A DNA stretch of 64,000 bases from Tropicibacter naphthalenivorans (GTDB lineage: Bacteria > Pseudomonadota > Alphaproteobacteria > Rhodobacterales > Rhodobacteraceae), in contig NZ_FWXX01000001.1 in NCBI RefSeq assembly GCF_900176475.1, forward strand, positions 744,001 to 808,000. Reading direction: 5' to 3'. The notes under the pieces were generated by a model. It saw only the letters and a list, made by a program, of their open reading frames with translations. It ran no database searches and was not told the DNA's origin. Both the position numbers and the translations under genes were made by a program. This document shows positions 59,381-64,000 of the stretch, piece after piece (position 1 is the first letter of the stretch; the number at the start of each line of letters is the position of its first letter).

Positions 59381-60730
59381 ATGAAGGACGAGAATTTCCT
59401 CAAGGAAAATAACGCGCGGCAGCTGTGGCACCCGATGGGCCACCCCGGCGAGGCGCAGGCCAACCCGCCCAAGATCATCACGGGCGCGCAGGGTGTGAAC
59501 ATCACCGACATCGACGGCCATCAGGTGGTCGACGCGGTGGGCGGCCTGTGGTGCGTGAACCTTGGCTATTCCAACGACGTGGTCAAACAGGCCATCGCCG
59601 ACCAACTCCAAGAGCTGCCCTATTACTCGGCCTTCGCGGGCAGCACCAACCCCACCGCGATCGAGGCGGCCTTTGCCGTGCATGAGTTCTTTGCCGAGGA
59701 TGGCATCGGGCGGGTGTTCTTTACCTCTGGCGGCTCGGACTCGGTCGAGACCTGCCTGCGCATGGCCCGTCAGTATCACCGTCTGCGCGGCCAGCCGACC
59801 CGGACCAAGTTCATTTCCCTGAAAAAGGGCTACCACGGCACCCATTTCGGCGGCGCGTCGGTCAACGGCAACAACCGCTTTCGGACCAAGTATGAACCGC
59901 TGCTGCCGGGCTGTTTCCACCTGCCCGCGCCCTACCCCTACCGCAATCCGTATAACGAGACGGACCCCGCCAAGCTGGCGCAACTGATCGCGCAGGCCTT
60001 TGAGGATGAGATCGCCTTTCAGGGGGCCGACACCATCGCCGCGCTGATCATGGAGCCGATCCTTGGCGCGGGCGGCGTGATCGTGCCGGATAGCAGCTTT
60101 ATGCCGCTGATGCGCGAGATCTGCGACCGCCACGGAATTTTGCTGATCTCGGACGAGGTCATCACCGGCTTTGGCCGCAGCGGAGACTGGTCCGGCGCGC
60201 GGCATTGGGGTGTCAAGCCCGACATGATGAGCACCGCCAAGGGCATCACCAGCGGCTATTTCCCGGTGGGCGCGGCGCTGATTTCCGAATCCGTCGCCGA
60301 AGTGTTCGAGAAGTCCGACGCCGAGGGCGCGATTTACCACGGTTACACCTATTCGGCGCACCCGGTGGGGGCCGCTGCTGTAACCGCTTGCCTCGCGGAA
60401 ACCCTGCGTCTGGACACCAAGACCAATGCCGCCGCGCGCGGCACCCAGCTGTTCGAGGGCGTGCAAAAGCTGGCCGAGAAACACGACTGCATCGGTGATG
60501 TGCGCGGCGGGCATGGCTTGATGACCGGGATCGAGATTGTCTCGGACAAGGCCGCCAAGACCCCCATGGACGACGCCACCATGAAACGCATCCACCAGAC
60601 GGCGTATGAGGCGGGCGCGATGGTCCGTCTGGGCGCGCACAACATCCTGATGTCCCCGCCGCTGACGATTTCCGAAACCGAGGTGAACACAATCCTAAGC
60701 GCCTTGGACAAGGGCTTTGCTGCCGTCTAA
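59381..60730 (+). CDS. Class III (omega-amino acid type) aminotransferase
   Basis: 449 aa PLP enzyme. GYSNDVVKQAIADQL, the FTSGGSDSVETCLRMARQYHRLRGQPTRTKFISLKKGYHGTHFGGASVNG stretch, LLISDEVITGFGRSG, and the Schiff-base lysine in MMSTAKGITSGYFPVGA mark the fold. Members use pyruvate as acceptor for putrescine, taurine, beta-alanine or amines. The nearby sulfur genes make taurine an attractive donor but xsc and other taurine genes are not seen here. Own terminator follows. Confidence 0.88.
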   Translation: MKDENFLKENNARQLWHPMGHPGEAQANPPKIITGAQGVNITDIDGHQVVDAVGGLWCVNLGYSNDVVKQAIADQLQELPYYSAFAGSTNPTAIEAAFAVHEFFAEDGIGRVFFTSGGSDSVETCLRMARQYHRLRGQPTRTKFISLKKGYHGTHFGGASVNGNNRFRTKYEPLLPGCFHLPAPYPYRNPYNETDPAKLAQLIAQAFEDEIAFQGADTIAALIMEPILGAGGVIVPDSSFMPLMREICDRHGILLISDEVITGFGRSGDWSGARHWGVKPDMMSTAKGITSGYFPVGAALISESVAEVFEKSDAEGAIYHGYTYSAHPVGAAAVTACLAETLRLDTKTNAAARGTQLFEGVQKLAEKHDCIGDVRGGHGLMTGIEIVSDKAAKTPMDDATMKRIHQTAYEAGAMVRLGAHNILMSPPLTISETEVNTILSALDKGFAAV

Positions 60731-60755
60731 GCGACTGACTTTATTAAAATTCGCT

Positions 60756-60786
60756 AAGCCCCGCCGTCCCTTGGTGGGGCTTTTTT
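60756..60786 (+). terminator. Intrinsic terminator after the aminotransferase gene
   Basis: GCCCCGCC and GGTGGGGC pair around GTCCCTT, followed by T6. Confidence 0.88.
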
Positions 60787-60858
60787 AATGTCCTGCTCCT
60801 ATCCCCGTCTCGACTTTCGAGCAAAGTCTGGTGGTCTGCGACGGCTTGCCCCTTTTAA

Positions 60859-60874
60859 ATTCACAATTGCGAAT
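60859..60874 (+). promoter_or_regulatory. ATTC-N8-GAAT operator upstream of the SQR fusion gene
   Basis: ATTCACAATTGCGAAT. A second dyad, CGAATGTATGTATTCG (60870-60885), overlaps its right half. The operator sits between TTTTAA (60853) and TATGTA (60876), which fit -35 and -10 boxes with 17-bp spacing, so binding would block RNA polymerase. Upstream CCCTTTT is shared with the SulP promoter. Confidence 0.75.
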
Positions 60875-60924
60875 GTATGTATTCGTATACTTTTAATGAT
60901 TCCCACGGCGGAGGAGTGCGCGCG

Positions 60925-62598
60925 ATGGAATTCAAGAAAATCAATGACGACATCACGGTCTCGCCGCAGATCACCGCAGAGCATATCGCAGAAATCAAGG
61001 CGGCGGGCTTTCGCTCGATCATCTGCAACCGTCCCGACGGCGAAGGCGCCGATCAACCCACCTTCGAGGAAATCCACGCCGCAGCAAAGGCTGCGGGCCT
61101 CGATGCGCGCTATCAACCGGTAGTGGGCGGCAAGGTGTCCGACGCGGACGCAGACGCCTTTGGCGCGATGCTGCGCGAGCTGCCCGGCCCGGTGTTCGCC
61201 TATTGCCGCACCGGCACCCGCTCGGCCACGCTGTGGTCGCTGAGCCAGGCCAAGGACAAGTCCCCCGCAGAAATCCTCGAGGCAACCAAGGCCGCAGGCT
61301 ATGACATGGCGGGCGTCGTGCGCCGCATCGTCAACGGCGGCAAGACCCCCACGGACGAGGGCGACGCCAAGTTCGACATCGTGATCGTCGGCGGCGGCGC
61401 GGCGGGCATCTCGGTCGCGTCCTCCTTGATGACGCGCAAGGCGGGCCTGAACATCGCCATCCTCGACCCCGCCGACATCCACTATTACCAGCCCGGCTGG
61501 ACCATGGTTGGCGGCGGCGTCTTTGAGGCGGAAACCACCGCGCGCACCATGGCGTCGCTGATCCCCAAGGGCGTGCATTGGATCAAATCCGCCGTCGCCG
61601 CGTTCGAGCCGCAGAACAACGCGGTGATCCTCGACGGCTGCCGCGTGGTCAAATACGACCGCCTGATCGTCTGCCCGGGTCTGAAACTGAACTGGGGCGC
61701 GGTGGATGGCCTCGTCGAGACGCTGGGCAAGAACGGCGTGACCTCGAACTACCGCTTTGATTTGGCCCCCTACACCTGGGAGCTGGTCAGCAAGATGACG
61801 CAGGGCAAGGCGATCTTTACCCAGCCGCCGATGCCGATCAAATGCGCCGGTGCGCCGCAAAAGGCGATGTACCTGTCCGGCGACCATTGGTACCGCGAAG
61901 GGGTGCTGAAAAACATCGACATCCAGTTCATGAACGCCGGTGGCGTGCTCTTCGGGGTCAAGGATTACGTCCCCGCGCTGGAGAAATACGTCGAGAAATA
62001 TGACGCCAGCCTCAACTTCTTCCACAACCTGATTGCGGTGGATGGTCCGGCGAAGAAGGCGACCTTCAAAGTGGCCAAGCCCGACACCGAGGCGACCGAA
62101 ATCACCGTCGATTTCGACATGATGCACGTCTGCCCGCCGCAGACCGCGCCCGATTTCATCCGCGTCTCGCCGCTGGCTGACGCTGCGGGCTGGATCGACG
62201 TCGACCAAAGCACCCTGCGCCACAAGACCTACGACAACGTCTGGTCGTTGGGCGACGTGATGAACGCGCCGAACGCGAAAACCGCCGCGGCGGCTCGGAT
62301 GCAGGCGCCGGTCGTGGCCGAGAACGTCGTGGCCGACATCAACGGCGGTGCGCCGGTGGCAGTGTACAACGGCTATGGCTCCTGCCCGCTGACGGTGGAA
62401 CGCGGCAAGATCGTGCTGGCCGAGTTCGGCTATGGCGGCACGCTGCTGCCATCCTTCCCAAAGTGGTTCATCGACGGCACCAAACCGACCCGCGCCGCTT
62501 GGCTGCTCAAGGAACAGATCCTGCCGCCGATCTACTGGAAAGCCATGCTGCGCGGCCGTGAATGGATGGCCACGCCGGAAAAGGTCTCGGCTGAGTAA
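60925..62598 (+). CDS. DUF442 phosphatase-like domain fused to type II sulfide:quinone oxidoreductase
   Basis: 557 aa. Residues 1-110 are the DUF442/Blh domain (TIGR01244 type) with the CRTGTRS active loop (Cys94). From about 145 a FAD-dependent oxidoreductase begins (IVIVGGGAAGISVASSL) with features of the mitochondrial-like SQR: YYQPGWTMVGGG, the redox Cys in TQPPMPIKCAGAPQKAMYLSGD and another in LIVCPGLKLNWG. SQR oxidises sulfide and passes electrons to the quinone pool, forming persulfides. GGAGGAG precedes the ATG. Preceded by the ATTC-N8-GAAT operator; SulP follows 160 bp later. Confidence 0.88.
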   Translation: MEFKKINDDITVSPQITAEHIAEIKAAGFRSIICNRPDGEGADQPTFEEIHAAAKAAGLDARYQPVVGGKVSDADADAFGAMLRELPGPVFAYCRTGTRSATLWSLSQAKDKSPAEILEATKAAGYDMAGVVRRIVNGGKTPTDEGDAKFDIVIVGGGAAGISVASSLMTRKAGLNIAILDPADIHYYQPGWTMVGGGVFEAETTARTMASLIPKGVHWIKSAVAAFEPQNNAVILDGCRVVKYDRLIVCPGLKLNWGAVDGLVETLGKNGVTSNYRFDLAPYTWELVSKMTQGKAIFTQPPMPIKCAGAPQKAMYLSGDHWYREGVLKNIDIQFMNAGGVLFGVKDYVPALEKYVEKYDASLNFFHNLIAVDGPAKKATFKVAKPDTEATEITVDFDMMHVCPPQTAPDFIRVSPLADAAGWIDVDQSTLRHKTYDNVWSLGDVMNAPNAKTAAAARMQAPVVAENVVADINGGAPVAVYNGYGSCPLTVERGKIVLAEFGYGGTLLPSFPKWFIDGTKPTRAAWLLKEQILPPIYWKAMLRGREWMATPEKVSAE

Positions 62599-62614
62599 GC
62601 CATATACGAAATCG

Positions 62615-62647
62615 AAAGGCCGGGCGGATAGAAAAGCCCGGCCTTTT
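62615..62647 (+). terminator. Intrinsic terminator after the SQR fusion gene
   Basis: AAAGGCCGGGC and GCCCGGCCTTT pair around a 10-nt A-rich loop, followed by T. Confidence 0.88.
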
Positions 62648-62677
62648 CCATTCGGCGCGACACTCTGCCCTTTTCAA

Positions 62678-62693
62678 ATTCCAAACACTGAAT
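62678..62693 (+). promoter_or_regulatory. ATTC-N8-GAAT operator upstream of SulP
   Basis: ATTCCAAACACTGAAT, a perfect ATTC-N8-GAAT match. It lies between TTTTCA (62671) and TATATA (62693-62698), a good -35/-10 pair with 16-bp spacing, just as in the SQR promoter. Starts 80 bp before the SulP ATG. Confidence 0.75.
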
Positions 62694-62757
62694 ATATAAG
62701 GCGCAGAATGTGCGAATCCGGTGAAGCTTCTCACCGCCGAGATGTCAGGACACACCC

Positions 62758-64000
62758 ATGAAAAGCCCTCGTCTGACGGCTGCCAGTCTAAAGCAGTATT
62801 TCCCCATCCTTGACTGGATGAAAACCTATGACCGCGACACCGCCACGTCGGATATCGTGGCCGCCGTGATCGTGACGATCATGCTGATCCCGCAATCGCT
62901 GGCCTATGCCTTGCTCGCCGGGTTGCCCGCCGAGATGGGGCTTTATGCCTCGATCGCGCCGCTGATGATGTACGCGATCTTTGGCACCTCGCGGGCGCTG
63001 GCCGTTGGCCCGGTGGCCGTGGTGTCGCTGATGACCGCCGCTGCCATTGGCAACCTTGGCCTGACCGACCCGATGCAGATCGCGCTGGCCGCCGGGACGC
63101 TGGCCTTTATTTCCGGCGCGATGCTGACCGTCATGGGCGTGTTCAAGCTGGGTTTTCTGGCGAACTTTCTGTCTCACCCGGTGATCGCAGGCTTTATCAC
63201 CGCGTCGGGCGTGCTGATCGCCATGTCGCAACTGAAGCATATCTTTGGGATCGAGGCGGGCGGCCACACCATCATCCACCTGATCGAATCGCTGCTGGAG
63301 CATCAAGAGCAGACCAACATCATCACGATGTTCATCGGCTTTAGCGCCGTTGGCTTCCTGTTCTGGGTGCGCAAGGGCCTGAAACCGCTGCTCATGAGCT
63401 TTGGCCTCAGCCCGCGGATGGCCGACATCGGCGCCAAGGCCGGCCCGGTGGCCGCCGTTGTGGTCACCGTTCTGGCGACCTGGATCTTTGGTCTGAACGA
63501 CAAGGGCGTCAAGATCGTCGGCGAAGTGCCCATGGGCCTGCCCCCGATCACCATGCCCAGCCTGTCGCCCGACCTGTGGTCCGAGCTGTTCATGTCGGCG
63601 CTGCTGATCTCTATCATCGGCTTTGTGGAGTCGGTTTCCGTCGCGCAAACCTTGGCCGCCAAACGCCGCCAGCGCATCTCGCCCGACCAGGAATTGATCG
63701 GCCTGGGCATGTCGAACGTCGGCTCTTCGCTGTCTGGGGGCTTTCCGGTGACGGGCGGGTTCTCGCGCTCGGTGGTCAACTTTGACGCGGGCGCGGTGAC
63801 CCCGGCTGCGGGCGCCTTTACCGCCGTGGGCATCCTGATCGCGACGCTGCTGCTGACGCCGCTGCTGTACTTTCTCCCCAAGGCGACGCTAGCCGCGACC
63901 ATCATCGTCGCCGTCCTCAGCCTTGTGGATTTCTCGATCCTGACCAAGGCGTGGGGCTATTCCAAGGTGGACTTTGCCGCCGTCGCCGCGACCATTTTCC
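62758..64000 (+). CDS. SulP-family anion permease (partial, runs off the window)
   Basis: 414 codons visible, open to the window end. DWMKTYDRDTATSDIVAAVIVTIMLIPQSLAYALLAGLPAEMGLYASI is the SulP signature; LGFLANFLSHPVIAGFITASG, VESVSVAQTLAAKRRQRISPDQELIGLGMSN and GGFPVTGGFSRSVVNF follow. The C-terminal STAS domain lies outside the window. Predicted sulfate, bicarbonate or sulfite-type anion transporter of the inner membrane. AGGA lies before the ATG. Sharing the dyad with the SQR gene suggests it moves an oxidised sulfur anion. Confidence 0.92.
   Translation, partial: MKSPRLTAASLKQYFPILDWMKTYDRDTATSDIVAAVIVTIMLIPQSLAYALLAGLPAEMGLYASIAPLMMYAIFGTSRALAVGPVAVVSLMTAAAIGNLGLTDPMQIALAAGTLAFISGAMLTVMGVFKLGFLANFLSHPVIAGFITASGVLIAMSQLKHIFGIEAGGHTIIHLIESLLEHQEQTNIITMFIGFSAVGFLFWVRKGLKPLLMSFGLSPRMADIGAKAGPVAAVVVTVLATWIFGLNDKGVKIVGEVPMGLPPITMPSLSPDLWSELFMSALLISIIGFVESVSVAQTLAAKRRQRISPDQELIGLGMSNVGSSLSGGFPVTGGFSRSVVNFDAGAVTPAAGAFTAVGILIATLLLTPLLYFLPKATLAATIIVAVLSLVDFSILTKAWGYSKVDFAAVAATIF

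Noticed and set aside
1-64000. CRISPR arrays, insertion sequences, prophage genes, attachment sites
   Set aside because: No regularly spaced direct repeats, transposase, integrase or phage structural motifs were found; short repeats present are dispersed pairs only.

Overview
The window is GC-rich chromosomal DNA of an alphaproteobacterium, almost certainly order Rhodobacterales (Roseobacter/Rhodobacter group). Evidence: a phosphatidylcholine synthase, a MipZ division-site ATPase, an F0 cluster ordered atpI-atpB-atpE-b'-b, an Hsp20-DUF1150 pair, Hint-domain proteins, a PgeF/MidA/Lgt/UbiK-type block, and short palindromes and 3'-end repeats of the kind scattered through roseobacter genomes. 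I see no phage, insertion sequence, plasmid function or CRISPR array. Most of it is housekeeping sequence with short accessory inserts.

Layout. 1-5.5 kb: end of a signal peptidase gene, tRNA-Lys, dapF-mtaB, a PaiB-like flavoprotein, pcs, and a lone xylulokinase with its own operator. 5.6-14.6 kb: a five-gene peptide-type ABC importer, a LysR regulator, and a divergent amidohydrolase-COG0523 GTPase pair that look like one catabolic locus. 14.7-19.2 kb: ubiK-like, lgt-midA-pgeF, a 45-codon gene and a Hint protein. 19.2-24.5 kb: Lrp/AsnC, trxB, a P450, and a sulfate-activation gene (sat-cysC) whose frame is open into an upstream winged-helix regulator. 24.6-33 kb: a decaying Hint gene, cytochrome b561, Hsp20/DUF1150, GNAT, purEK, an orphan phnM, a lipase-like hydrolase, NUDIX and DMT genes. 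33-42 kb: smc, a lipoprotein, a 10-TM TsoY-like membrane protein, mipZ and the F0 genes. 42.5-47.2 kb: small regulators, a transporter, an azoreductase and a phosphodiesterase-like protein. 47.3-57.4 kb: ffh, five tandem GNAT genes, chorismate mutase, then rpsP-rimM-trmD-rplS-rpmE split by an unknown gene and an inverted MFS gene. 57.5-64 kb: a histidine kinase, a class III aminotransferase, a DUF442-sulfide:quinone oxidoreductase fusion and a SulP permease cut by the window end.

The most notable point is regulatory. A perfect ATTC-N8-GAAT dyad stands in front of the sulfide:quinone oxidoreductase fusion gene, the SulP permease gene and, 23 kb away, the TsoY-like membrane-protein gene, where an imperfect second copy lies 25 bp upstream. 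This resembles the operator type I recall for ArsR-family persulfide sensors (SqrR/BigR) and predicts a reactive-sulfur regulon that includes an uncharacterised membrane protein. Other points worth checking: the regulator-sat/cysC in-frame join with a palindromic operator just before it, the five-GNAT array coupled to ribosomal genes, a P450 start codon placed right after a terminator hairpin, phased direct repeats at the lrp/trxB divergent promoter, and a DapF with Ser at one of its two catalytic cysteine positions.

Start codons were chosen by ribosome-binding sites, overlaps and family N-termini. Functions rest on motif recognition by eye; no database search was run.
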